In this document: one piece after another, positions 18,561 to 26,327 of the stretch
Layout of the letters: each line of letters begins with the position of its first letter
How positions within the stretch are numbered: position 1 is the first letter of the stretch
The notes under the pieces: generated by a model
Told to the model about the DNA's origin: nothing
Database searches by the model: none
The model's input: the letters and a program-made list of their open reading frames with translations, nothing else
NCBI RefSeq assembly: GCF_026167545.1
Contig: NZ_CP110678.1
Coordinates: forward strand, 3,027,501 to 3,091,500
Source of the DNA: Sphingomonas sp. S1-29
GTDB lineage: Bacteria > Pseudomonadota > Alphaproteobacteria > Sphingomonadales > Sphingomonadaceae
DNA: 64,000 nt
Reading direction: 5' to 3'
Translations under genes and position numbers: made by a program

Positions 18561-19465
18561 GTGGCCCTGAGGCGGCGCTCAATCTGTACTAGCGCTGCGC
18601 TGGTCTCTTCGAGGCTAGCGGCGTTGCTTTCGGTACGGCGAGCAAGATCCTCGGACGCCTGCGCGATTTCGCTCGAGCCGGTACGGATGTTGATCGCGCT
18701 GTCGCTCACCGCGGCGATCGTCGTCCGTAGCGACGACACCGCGGCGTTATAGTCCCGCTTGAGCAGAGCATAGTCACCAGGGAAATCCACTTCGATTGTT
18801 TCGGTCAAATTGCCGGCTGCAAGCGCTGTTAAGCTCTCGCCCAAACAAGTCGTGACTGTTTGAAGGATACGCGCCTGCTCGGCACGTTCGGTGGCAAGTG
18901 CCTCCGCCGAATGTTCTCGATCTATGGTTTGCCGGTCATTGGCGTTAACCAACGCAACGATACGCTGCGCCACCCAGATGAGCGTGGCTGCCTCGACAAC
19001 AAGGACGATCGCATGAAAGGCGACCCGCGCCAACGAGCCGTCACCGGCAAACAACCATTGTGGCATAATCATGCCAAGCCCGAGATGGTGGACGGCAACG
19101 ACGCCCGTTGCTGCGGCGAGTGCCTTCCAGTCGCAAAGGATCGACGCTGCTGCGAGCAGCGCAAAGAACAGCATGTGCAGGTCGGTCTGCCAGCCATACC
19201 CCTCGCTGATGAACAGCAGAAGCGCGGGTAGGGCGGCCACGGTAATGCTTACCGCCAAGCGGGCACCCGCATCGATGCGGCGCTGCGCAATCAGAACCCC
19301 CGGATAAACGACGAGCAAGAGCGCGAGCACCGCTGCCGGCCATTTGTCAGGCGTTGGGAGAAACAGCACCATGAGGCCTGCCAAAGCCGCCAAGGTAGCG
19401 ATCAGGCCCACGACAAGGCGCATGCCCACATGACGAAGCTTCGCAAGACCGAGATCGGTATTCAT
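18554..19465 (-). pseudogene. Methyl-accepting chemotaxis protein, 5' fragment
   Basis: 303 residues from ATG 19465. About six membrane segments in residues 15-185 (a membrane-embedded sensor unlike that of the intact receptor at 12792-14642), then a coiled linker and GNLTETIEVDFPGDYALLK, then the start of the MA domain: INIRTGSSEIAQASEDLARR, SLEETSAALVQIERRL. It stops two codons after the junction with the TonB-receptor fragment. The kinase-control tip and methylation helices downstream are lost, so CheA/CheW coupling is impossible. The ATG overlaps the stop of the upstream small gene (ATGA). Confidence 0.85.
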
Positions 19466-19773
19466 GCAACGGTGCTCGCGGTAGTGCCACATCCGTAAAA
19501 GCGGAATGAAAGAAGCAGTGCGCCATGCTTCACGGCGGAAGCGATCAGTGCCGATCTCACACCGTATACGATAAACGAACCTTCATAGAAGCCGGGAGCC
19601 ACAAGCCGGGCACCGGTTGGTAGCACCCAGCCCAAAGTTGATGCTGCAGTGCCAGGTCGCAGGGGTGCCACCAACATCACGCCTTCGGCGGGTGGCGCCA
19701 ATGTTAGTGCAGCTATTCCGCCCACGAGTGCGCATTGGAGGATCATGCCAGGCAGCTGAAATCTACGGGTCAA
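19462..19773 (-). CDS. Small hypothetical protein coupled to the chemoreceptor
   Basis: 103 residues. The TTG start at 19773 is supported by AGGAGG 5 nt upstream (19779-19784 on the plus strand), one of the clearest ribosome-binding sites in the window. N-terminal hydrophobic segment MILQCALVGGIAALTLAPPAEG, then LVAPLRPGTAASTLGWVLPTGARLV, GFYEGSFIVYGVRSALI. The stop overlaps the chemoreceptor ATG as ATGA, indicating coupling. I do not know a function. The position suggests a membrane or periplasmic partner of the receptor, now orphaned by the receptor's truncation. Confidence 0.65.
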   Translation of the reverse strand: MTRRFQLPGMILQCALVGGIAALTLAPPAEGVMLVAPLRPGTAASTLGWVLPTGARLVAPGFYEGSFIVYGVRSALIASAVKHGALLLSFRFYGCGTTASTVA

Positions 19774-20376
19774 TCGATCCTCCTACTGGCATATCTGCGA
19801 CGGCATGATGCTTCGCATGGTCGGCCCGCCGGGTGGCGCTTCCAATGGCGCTAATTGCATCTTAGGTCATGGCCGAACCAAGCGGCGCTAACAGGCCTTT
19901 TTTTAGTGCGCGTCGTCGCATCCCTTCTGCGAAAGCGTATAGGATCGCGCAGTCCTCCATGCAGACTCTGCTGCAGCCGGTAGATATGAACGCTGATCCC
20001 GACGTGAGCGATGTTGGCCGCCCAGAAGGGCGTCGAGCTTTCCATGCAGATCGATTATAACGTTCTGGCGTGGCATGGAGCTGACGTCCGCTCGCGGTTG
20101 GGAGATCGTTATGGCGCTTCGCTTGCGGAGAGGGCAGGCGTTTTCGACGGTTTCGACGAAAATTCATCGTTGGTTGAAGCGCTTGTCTCCGCCGCCGTAT
20201 CTCACATGCTTGGGCAAATCGCGTCGGATTCGACATCCATGTTGGCCGACGGCCTTGAGTTCAGGATCGAACAGACGTTTTTTCCTGACGTTGTCCCGGG
20301 ACTGATTAGCCAGGGGGGCTGCTTCAAGGTGGCCCCTTGGGCATGGTAAGGCTGTCCCAGCAATAATGCATAGGAT
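19774..20376. other. Intergenic stretch with no confident gene
   Basis: It holds the leader of the gene starting at 19773 and one weak ORF (20044-20349). A T7 run at about 19894-19900 follows GC-rich sequence without a clear stem. Base composition is less GC-biased than in the flanking genes. No repeat family of the window is present. Confidence 0.6.
20044..20349 (+). CDS. Possible small hypothetical protein
   Basis: About 101 residues from ATG 20044 (MQIDYNVLAWHGADVRSR), or 112 from an ATG at 20011. The composition is protein-like with alternating hydrophobics (LVEALVSAAVSHMLGQI), but codon bias is weaker than in neighbours and there is no clear ribosome-binding site. I do not recognise it. 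It could be a decayed reading frame in the same remodelled segment. Confidence 0.25.
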   Translation: MQIDYNVLAWHGADVRSRLGDRYGASLAERAGVFDGFDENSSLVEALVSAAVSHMLGQIASDSTSMLADGLEFRIEQTFFPDVVPGLISQGGCFKVAPWAW

Positions 20377-20453
20377 TGGCGCGCCCGGAGGGAGTCGAAC
20401 CCCCGACCGAGGAGGTAGAAGCTCCTTGCTCTATCCAACTGAGCTACGGGCGC
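20377..20453 (-). tRNA. tRNA-Arg (TCT)
   Basis: On the minus strand, acceptor GCGCCCG/CGGGCGC, D-arm GCTCAGTTGGATAGAGC, anticodon stem AGGAG/CTCCT around loop CTTCTAC (anticodon TCT), T-arm GGTTCGACTCC, and encoded CCA. It flanks the remodelled chemoreceptor/receptor region, but I see no attachment-site duplication of its 3' end. Confidence 0.95.
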
Positions 20454-20590
20454 GCGCCACCTTCCCCTAGCCGATTTCGCGGGGCGAGGAAACGCCGCGG
20501 GCGCACGCGAACCGAGCTTCGTGATGGACGTTGAGGCGGCTTGCCGTCGCCCGGCGGATCGCGGATGAAGCTGCATCGAAGGGGTGGGCG

Positions 20591-21322
20591 ATGAGCGAGC
20601 AGGACAGCATGAAGGGGCCGGCGGCGATCCCCGCCGACAGGATCGGCGGCGGCGGCTTTCGCTATTTCGATTTCGTGATGGCGGCGTTCGTCACCATCCT
20701 GCTGCTGTCGAACGTCATCGGCGCGGGCAAGGTGTCGGCGATCGACGGCTTCGTGTTTGGCGCAGGGATCCTGTTCTTTCCGGTCAGCTATGTGATCGGC
20801 GACGTGCTGACCGAAGTCTATGGCTATGCCCGCGCGCGCCGCTGCATCTGGGCGGGGTTCGGCGCGATGATCTTCCTGGCGGTGATGTCCGCGGTGGTGG
20901 TGGCGATGCCGCCGGCGCCCGGCTGGGAGGGGCAGGCGGCGTATGAGGCGGTGTTCGGCGCGGTGCCGCGGATCGTACTGGCGTCGATCGCCGCGTTCTG
21001 GGCGGGCGAGTTCGTCAATTCCTATGTCCTCGCGCGGATGAAGCTGCTGACCAAGGGCAAGCACTTGTGGTCGCGCACGATCGGATCGACGGTCGTGGGG
21101 CAGGGCGTCGACAGCCTGATCTTCTATCCGCTGGCGTTCCTGGGGGTGTGGGACACCGCGCAGGTCTTCACCGTGCTGGTCACCAATTGGGGGCTGAAAG
21201 TGCTGTGGGAGGCACTGCTGACCCCGGTCACCTATGCCGTCGTCGGCTGGCTCAAGCGCCGTGAGGGGGTCGACGTGTTCGACCAAGGCACCGACTTCAC
21301 CCCGTTCCGCACGCGGGTTTGA
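20591..21322 (+). CDS. yhhQ: Queuosine precursor transporter
   Basis: 243 residues with about six membrane helices. VUT/YhhQ family signatures: FDFVMAAFVTILLLSNVIGAGK, FPVSYVIGDVLTEVYGYARAR, GEFVNSYVLARMK and TIGSTVVGQGVDSLIF. It imports queuosine precursors (preQ0/preQ1 or queuine) across the inner membrane. The start ATG 20591 gives a short hydrophilic N-terminus before the first helix. It links functionally to tgt and queA 34-37 kb further on. Confidence 0.9.
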   Translation: MSEQDSMKGPAAIPADRIGGGGFRYFDFVMAAFVTILLLSNVIGAGKVSAIDGFVFGAGILFFPVSYVIGDVLTEVYGYARARRCIWAGFGAMIFLAVMSAVVVAMPPAPGWEGQAAYEAVFGAVPRIVLASIAAFWAGEFVNSYVLARMKLLTKGKHLWSRTIGSTVVGQGVDSLIFYPLAFLGVWDTAQVFTVLVTNWGLKVLWEALLTPVTYAVVGWLKRREGVDVFDQGTDFTPFRTRV

Positions 21323-21325
21323 GGC

Positions 21326-21769
21326 CTAATCGTTCAAGCTGGCGACGATCGCAGCGTTCGCCGGTGCGAACGGGTTAACGATCCGGACGTCGTCGATGAT
21401 GGCCCCGTCCTGCATGTCTTCGGTCAGCAGCGTTTCGGCGCCCATCGCTTTTGCCGACACCAGGATGATTGAGTCCCAGAGCTGCAGCTTGTGCCGCTGG
21501 GCTAACCGCGCCCCGGCGATGACGTGTTCGGGCTGGGTCGGCGACGTGGCGAAGAGCAAGGACCAATCGGCTGCCAATCCTATGGCTTCTTCATAGGCGG
21601 CCGCATTCTTGCGGCGGACGACGTTGAGGAATTCGCCGATCACCTGGCTGGTAAGCACCAACAGCAAGCCGTCGGCGCGGCTTATGATGTCGAGCGCGAT
21701 ATCGCGTTTCTGTCGTTCGCCACGATCCAGCGCATAGACCAGGACGTTCGAATCCAGCGAGTATCTCAA
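21326..21769 (-). CDS. PIN-domain toxin (VapC-like RNase)
   Basis: 147 residues. PIN fold acidic residues: Asp in SLDSNVLVYALD, Glu in IGEFLNVV, Asp in LQLWDSIIL. These would bind Mg2+ and cleave RNA. The start is TTG 21769, overlapping the antitoxin stop (TTGA), so toxin translation depends on the antitoxin cistron. The cognate antitoxin is adjacent at 21766-22014. Confidence 0.85.
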   Translation of the reverse strand: MRYSLDSNVLVYALDRGERQKRDIALDIISRADGLLLVLTSQVIGEFLNVVRRKNAAAYEEAIGLAADWSLLFATSPTQPEHVIAGARLAQRHKLQLWDSIILVSAKAMGAETLLTEDMQDGAIIDDVRIVNPFAPANAAIVASLND

Positions 21770-22014
21770 AGCGCGACGTCACCATATTTGTCATCTTCGG
21801 TGATCGTCCCGGCCTCCAGCACGAAACCGCGGCGCATCGTATCGATCATTCGCTTGTTGGCGGCATTCCACTCGGCATCGCTTGCACCGCGCCGTGGCCG
21901 AAGCTCTACGATCGTGCGGTTGTTCTGCGTGACCTCGATCACCTCGCCCTTGGCCGCGCGATCGATGAGCTGGGCGATGTTTTGCTTGAACTCGGTGATG
22001 GATATAGCCGTCAT
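21766..22014 (-). CDS. Phd/YefM-type antitoxin
   Basis: 82 residues. MTAISITEFKQNIAQLIDRAAKGEVIEVTQNN.. is the Phd/YefM DNA-binding fold; the C-terminal half (NKRMIDTMRRGFVLEAG) should wrap the PIN toxin. It probably represses its own promoter in the short gap upstream. It lies between yhhQ (convergent) and the purQ end. Confidence 0.85.
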   Translation of the reverse strand: MTAISITEFKQNIAQLIDRAAKGEVIEVTQNNRTIVELRPRRGASDAEWNAANKRMIDTMRRGFVLEAGTITEDDKYGDVAL

Positions 22015-22057
22015 CGTTCGATTCTCCGGACGGCTTCAGTGTATCGATCGCCCTATA

Positions 22058-22723
22058 TTACGCAATCGCGGCGAGCAGGCCTTCGAACAGGCGGCGGCCA
22101 TCGGTGCCGCCATGCGCGGCTTCGATCCGGCGTTCGGGGTGCGGCATCATGCCCAGCACATTGCCGCGTTCGTTGAGCACGCCGGCGATGTCGCGCGCCG
22201 AGCCGTTGACGTCCTCGGCATAGCGGAAGGCGACGCGGCCTTCGCCCTCGAGCCGGTCGAGCGTCTCGGCGTCGGCGAAGTAGTTGCCGTCGTGGTGCGC
22301 AACGGGGACGGTGATCGCTTCGCCCGCGTCATAGCCGCGGGTGAAGATCGACTGGTCGTTGGCGACGCTCAGCCGCGCGTCGCGGCAGACGAAATCGAGC
22401 CCGGCATTGCGCATCAGCGCGCCGGGCAGCAGTCCGGTCTCGGTGAGGATCTGGAAGCCGTTGCAGATGCCGAGTACCGGCATCCCGTGTTCGGCTGCCG
22501 CATGGACCGCAGCGACGATCGGCGAGCGCGCGGCGATCGCGCCGCAGCGCAGATAGTCGCCATAGGAAAAGCCGCCGGGCACCGCGACCAGGCCGATGCC
22601 ATCGGGCAAATCGGTGTCGCCGTGCCACACCATCGTCGGCGCCACCCCGGTCACGTCGTGGAGCGCGGTCGCGATGTCGCGGTCGCAATTCGATCCGGGG
22701 AAGACGATGACCGCGGTCTTCAT
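22058..22723 (-). CDS. purQ: Phosphoribosylformylglycinamidine synthase glutaminase subunit
   Basis: 221 residues. Class I glutamine amidotransferase: nucleophile Cys in GICNGFQIL, His/Glu in MMPHPERR, and [22 protein letters not shown] typical of PurQ. It supplies ammonia to PurL for FGAM synthesis (step 4 of purine biosynthesis) in complex with PurS. The ATG overlaps the purS stop (ATGA). PurL is not within view downstream, where the toxin-antitoxin pair sits. Confidence 0.95.
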   Translation of the reverse strand: MKTAVIVFPGSNCDRDIATALHDVTGVAPTMVWHGDTDLPDGIGLVAVPGGFSYGDYLRCGAIAARSPIVAAVHAAAEHGMPVLGICNGFQILTETGLLPGALMRNAGLDFVCRDARLSVANDQSIFTRGYDAGEAITVPVAHHDGNYFADAETLDRLEGEGRVAFRYAEDVNGSARDIAGVLNERGNVLGMMPHPERRIEAAHGGTDGRRLFEGLLAAIA

Positions 22724-22953
22724 GCCAGCTTCTCGACCCGATAATTCTCGATCACCGTGTTGGCGAGCAGCTTGCGGCACATATCGTCGATCGCCTGATC
22801 GCTGGTGTCGTCGGCGACGTCGAGTTCGAACAATTTGCCCGCGCGGACATCGGCGACGCCGGCAAAGCCGAGCGACCCCAGCGCGTGCTGGATCGCCTTG
22901 CCCTGCGGATCGAGGACGCCCGATTTGAGCGTGACGATGATGCGAAGCTTCAT
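22720..22953 (-). CDS. purS: Phosphoribosylformylglycinamidine synthase subunit PurS
   Basis: 77 residues, the normal PurS size: [30 protein letters not shown] and a C-terminal [16 protein letters not shown]. It bridges PurL and PurQ in the three-part FGAM synthetase of alphaproteobacteria and Gram-positives. It is coupled to purQ by a 4-bp overlap. Confidence 0.95.
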   Translation of the reverse strand: MKLRIIVTLKSGVLDPQGKAIQHALGSLGFAGVADVRAGKLFELDVADDTSDQAIDDMCRKLLANTVIENYRVEKLA

Positions 22954-23026
22954 GGGGTGCGCCTTCGGGTGATGCGGAATGTCGCGGTCGCTATGCCGCG
23001 ATGGGGCCGGGGCTGCAAGCGAGCAG

Positions 23027-23105
23027 CCCGTTCGTCTCGTGCGCGGCCGGGCAAGCGCGGGGCTTATCCGGCAGCGGTTTCTCGACTTCGCTCGAAACGA
23101 ACGGG
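23027..23105. repeat. REP-like element, variant core
   Basis: The right arm (23077-23105) reads on the minus strand as CCCGTTCG followed by a GTTTC/GAAAC stem around GAGCGAAGTCGA. The left side (23027 onward) keeps only CCCGTTCGT. It is the same architecture as the other REP-like pairs, but with a different core, between purC and purS. Confidence 0.7.
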
Positions 23106-23127
23106 TTATTGGGCCGTTGTTATGGCG

Positions 23128-23907
23128 TTATTTGCCCCGGCGCTTGCGGTGAGTTTCGAGGTCGAGCACCGCCGAATCGGCGTCTTCGGGCAGCAGGCCC
23201 AGGCGGCGCGCGACTTCCTGATAGGCTTCGACTTCGCCGCCAAGATCGCGGCGGAAGCGGTCCTTGTCGAGCTTTTCGCCGGTGGTCATGTCCCACAACC
23301 GGCAATTATCGGGGCTGATCTCGTCGGCCAGGATGATCCGGCTGTAATCATTGTCCCAGATGCGGCCGAATTCGAGCTTGAAGTCGACCAGCCGGATGCC
23401 GATCCCGGCGAACAGCCCCGACAGGAAGTCGTTCACACGGATCGCCAGGTCGGCGATGTCGTGCAATTCTTCCTGCGCGGCCCAGCCGAAGCACAGGATA
23501 TGCTCTTCGGTGACCAGCGGGTCGCCGAGCGCATCGTCCTTAAGGCAATATTCGATGATCGTGCGCGGCAGCTGGGTGCCTTCCTCGATCCCCAAGCGCT
23601 TCGACATCGATCCGGCGGCGACGTTGCGCACGACGACTTCGATCGGCACGATCTCGACCTGGCGGATCAGCTGCTCGCGCATGTTGAGGCGGCGCAGGAA
23701 ATGCGTCGGGACCCCGATATTGCCGAGCAAGGTGAAGACATGCTCGGAAATTCGGTTGTTCAGCACGCCCTTGCCGCTGATCGTGCCCTTTTTCTGCGCG
23801 TTGAACGCAGTGGCATCGTCCTTGAAATACTGGATCAGCGTGCCAGGCTCGGGACCCTCGTAAAGGATCTTGGCCTTGCCCTCATAGATTTGGCGGCGGC
23901 GTGCCAT
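23128..23907 (-). CDS. purC: SAICAR synthetase
   Basis: 259 residues from ATG 23907 ([20 protein letters not shown]). Signatures: [44 protein letters not shown] and [12 protein letters not shown]. It condenses CAIR with aspartate (step 7 of IMP synthesis). It is upstream of purS-purQ with about 170 bp between, carrying a REP-like element. Confidence 0.96.
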   Translation of the reverse strand: MARRRQIYEGKAKILYEGPEPGTLIQYFKDDATAFNAQKKGTISGKGVLNNRISEHVFTLLGNIGVPTHFLRRLNMREQLIRQVEIVPIEVVVRNVAAGSMSKRLGIEEGTQLPRTIIEYCLKDDALGDPLVTEEHILCFGWAAQEELHDIADLAIRVNDFLSGLFAGIGIRLVDFKLEFGRIWDNDYSRIILADEISPDNCRLWDMTTGEKLDKDRFRRDLGGEVEAYQEVARRLGLLPEDADSAVLDLETHRKRRGK

Positions 23908-24011
23908 GGGCGGAACCCCTGAAAATGAGAGACCCCGGCGGCGCTCGGCTTTCGCCGCGCGTGCCGGGGCATGTTGACCGCGCATATATCGAAACGAATG
24001 CGGCGGCGCAA

Positions 24012-25187
24012 TCAATCGTGCCGAAGGACTTGGGCGAGCACTTCGCCCGCGCGGACGATGTCGGCATAGCCGATATAGAGCGGGGTCAGGCCGAAGCGAA
24101 GAATGTCGGGATCGCGGAAATCGCCGATCACCCCTGCGTCGATCAGCCGGGCGATGATCGCGCGGGCATCGCGATGGCGAAAGGCAATGTGGCTGCCGCG
24201 CTGGCCGGCATCGCGCGGCGAGACGCATTCGAGGCCGAGCGCATCGCCGATGCCGACGAAGACGTCGAACAGCGCCGCGCTCTTGGCGGCGAGCGAATCG
24301 ATCGAGACGTCGGCGATCGAATCGAGCCCGGCCTCGAGCGCGCCCATCGCCAGCATCGCGGGGGTGCCGGTGCGCCAGCGTTCCATGCCGGGGCCGGCTT
24401 CATAGGGATCGGCGAAACCAAACGGGTCGGCATGGCCCATCCAGCCCGAGATCGGATTGTGGAACCCCGCCTGATGCCGCTTGGCGACGTACAAAAATGC
24501 GGGCGCGCCGGGGCCGCCGTTGAGGAATTTATAGCCGCAGCCGACCGCGCAATCGGCATTGGCTTGGGTGAGATCGACCGGCACCGCGCCGGTGCTGTGG
24601 CTCAGATCCCAGCAGATCAGCGCGCCGGCATCGTGCGCGCGGGCGGTCCAGGCGGGCATGTCGAAGCGCTGCGACGTCTTGTAATGGACATGCGTCAGCA
24701 GCACGAGCGCGGTGCGCTCGTCGATCGCTTCGGCCAGCGTTTCGCGCGGCACCGCGCGCAGCGTTGCGCCGGGGACGCAGGCGACCGCGCCCTCGGCAAT
24801 GTGCAGGTCGGAGGGGAAATTGCCCGCCTCGCTCACGATTACCGTGCGCGTCGGATCATGACGGAGCGCCGCCACGATCAGCTTGAAGAGATTGGTCGAG
24901 GTCGAATCGGCGACGAGCATTTCGTCCGCCTCGGCGCCGATCCAGCGCGCGAGCTTGCCGCCGATCCGCGCCGGGCTGTCCATCCAGCCCTCGCCCCAAC
25001 TGCGAATCAGCCGGTCGCCCCATTGGCGCTCGAGCAGGTCGGTCTGCGCGGCGATCGTCGCGCGCGGCAGCGGCCCGAGCGAATTGCCGTCTAGATAGAT
25101 GACGCCTTCGGGCAGCACGAACCGATCGCGCAGATCGCGCAGCGGATCGGCGGGGTCGCGCGCGCGGGCTTCGTCGAGCGTCATCAT
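24012..25187 (-). CDS. kynU: Kynureninase
   Basis: 391 residues. PLP-dependent fold type [36 protein letters not shown] and the Schiff-base Lys in [16 protein letters not shown]. It cleaves kynurenine (or 3-hydroxykynurenine) to anthranilate (or 3-hydroxyanthranilate) and alanine. ATG 25187 overlaps the stop of the upstream hydrolase gene (ATGATG), showing coupling; a second ATG follows at once. No tryptophan 2,3-dioxygenase is seen nearby. Confidence 0.93.
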   Translation of the reverse strand: MMTLDEARARDPADPLRDLRDRFVLPEGVIYLDGNSLGPLPRATIAAQTDLLERQWGDRLIRSWGEGWMDSPARIGGKLARWIGAEADEMLVADSTSTNLFKLIVAALRHDPTRTVIVSEAGNFPSDLHIAEGAVACVPGATLRAVPRETLAEAIDERTALVLLTHVHYKTSQRFDMPAWTARAHDAGALICWDLSHSTGAVPVDLTQANADCAVGCGYKFLNGGPGAPAFLYVAKRHQAGFHNPISGWMGHADPFGFADPYEAGPGMERWRTGTPAMLAMGALEAGLDSIADVSIDSLAAKSAALFDVFVGIGDALGLECVSPRDAGQRGSHIAFRHRDARAIIARLIDAGVIGDFRDPDILRFGLTPLYIGYADIVRAGEVLAQVLRHD

Positions 25188-26095
25188 GGCTTGAGTGCCT
25201 TGCGGATCGCGCGCTTGGCTTGGCCCCAGGCGGCGGTTTCGGGCGCGATCAGTTCGACATGGCCGGTGCCGGGCACGATCGTCAGCGTCGCATTATCGCC
25301 GGCGGCGCGCGCCGCGGCGTCGAAGCCCTGCGGCAGGCGGATCGGAATGATCCGATCCTCGCGCCCGACGATTTGGGTGTGCGGCACGCCGATCGGCAAC
25401 AGGCGCGGGACCGAGGTGTCGGCATAGACGTCGCGGCGTTCGGTGGGCGAGGGGCCGACCAGCTTGCCCACCACTTCGGTGCCGCAGCCATTGTCGGTGG
25501 CGGCGGCGGTGGCTTCGAGATCGGGCAACCCGCCCAGGCTGACGACATGCGCGATCGGCGGCGGATCGGCGGTGCGCAGCGCGCTGCCGGTGGGGAGCTT
25601 CGGGCGGCCCGCCAGCCACAGCGCCAGATGGCCGCCAGCCGAATGGCCGACCGCGACGATCCGGCGGGTATCGAGGCGGAAGTGCGCGGCATGAGTCCGC
25701 AGCGAATCGGTCGCGGCTGCGACGTCGCGGAACGTCCCCGGATAGCCGCCGCCGGGCAGATCGACCCCGCGATATTCGACGTTCCACACCGCGATCCCGT
25801 CACGGCGCAGATCGTCCGAAATCCAGTTCATCAGGCTGCGATCGGCGATGCTGCTGGTCCAGCAGCCGCCATGCACCATGACGACGGTCGGGTGCGGGCC
25901 GGTGCCCGCGGGCAGCCAGACATCGACCTTGTGCATCGCGTCGGCACCATAGGCGACCGTCGCATCGGGGGCGGGCTTGGCGCGATCGGTGAGCGCGGGC
26001 CAGCGCATCGGGGTGAAGGCGCCGCTCGCGGCGGGCGGCGGGGTGGCGGCGCAGCCGGCGAGCAGCAGCGCGGCGAGGAGGGCGATACGAGGCAT
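25184..26095 (-). CDS. Lipoprotein alpha/beta hydrolase, kynurenine-formamidase-like
   Basis: 303 residues. The N-terminus MPRIALLAALLLAGC has a lipobox with Cys15. Oxyanion motif VMVHGGCW, nucleophile elbow GHSAGGHLALW, late Asp in GREDRIIP and His in GTGHVELI make a complete catalytic triad. The HGGxW motif is that of the AFMID-type kynurenine formamidases and related esterases. Coupling to kynU (4-bp overlap) supports N-formylkynurenine as substrate. The lipoprotein signal would place it outside the cytoplasm, which is unusual for that role, so another esterase function remains possible. Confidence 0.8.
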   Translation of the reverse strand: MPRIALLAALLLAGCAATPPPAASGAFTPMRWPALTDRAKPAPDATVAYGADAMHKVDVWLPAGTGPHPTVVMVHGGCWTSSIADRSLMNWISDDLRRDGIAVWNVEYRGVDLPGGGYPGTFRDVAAATDSLRTHAAHFRLDTRRIVAVGHSAGGHLALWLAGRPKLPTGSALRTADPPPIAHVVSLGGLPDLEATAAATDNGCGTEVVGKLVGPSPTERRDVYADTSVPRLLPIGVPHTQIVGREDRIIPIRLPQGFDAAARAAGDNATLTIVPGTGHVELIAPETAAWGQAKRAIRKALKP

Positions 26096-26146
26096 TGCCG
26101 GTCGTTACGACCTTCCGACGATCTTTAGAAGAACGCGCATTTTACC

Positions 26147-26248
26147 CCCCTCCCTGGAAGGGAGGGGCTGGGGGTGGGTGGGTTGGTGGCGGGCGGTGCG
26201 CTAGCCAACCGCCCGACCCACCCCCGACCCCTCCCTTCCAGGGAGGGG
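26147..26248. repeat. Long palindromic GC-rich repeat (copy 1)
   Basis: CCCCTCCCTGGAAG.. (26147-26180) and its reverse complement (26215-26248) flank a 34-nt loop, and each arm is itself palindromic around CCTGGAAGG. A second copy with the same arms but a different loop is at 46820-46941. Here it separates the hydrolase gene from parC. Confidence 0.85.
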
Positions 26249-26327
26249 AGGCGATCTTCTTCGAGGCGTCAGCCGCCTACTGCTGGCATCTCGCCAGCGC
26301 GGCCCTGGCTTGCTATCGCTTGGCGTA

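Noticed and set aside
21326..22014. PIN/Phd pair as part of a larger defence island
   Set aside because: It sits alone between yhhQ and purQ; no restriction, abortive-infection or other defence genes adjoin.
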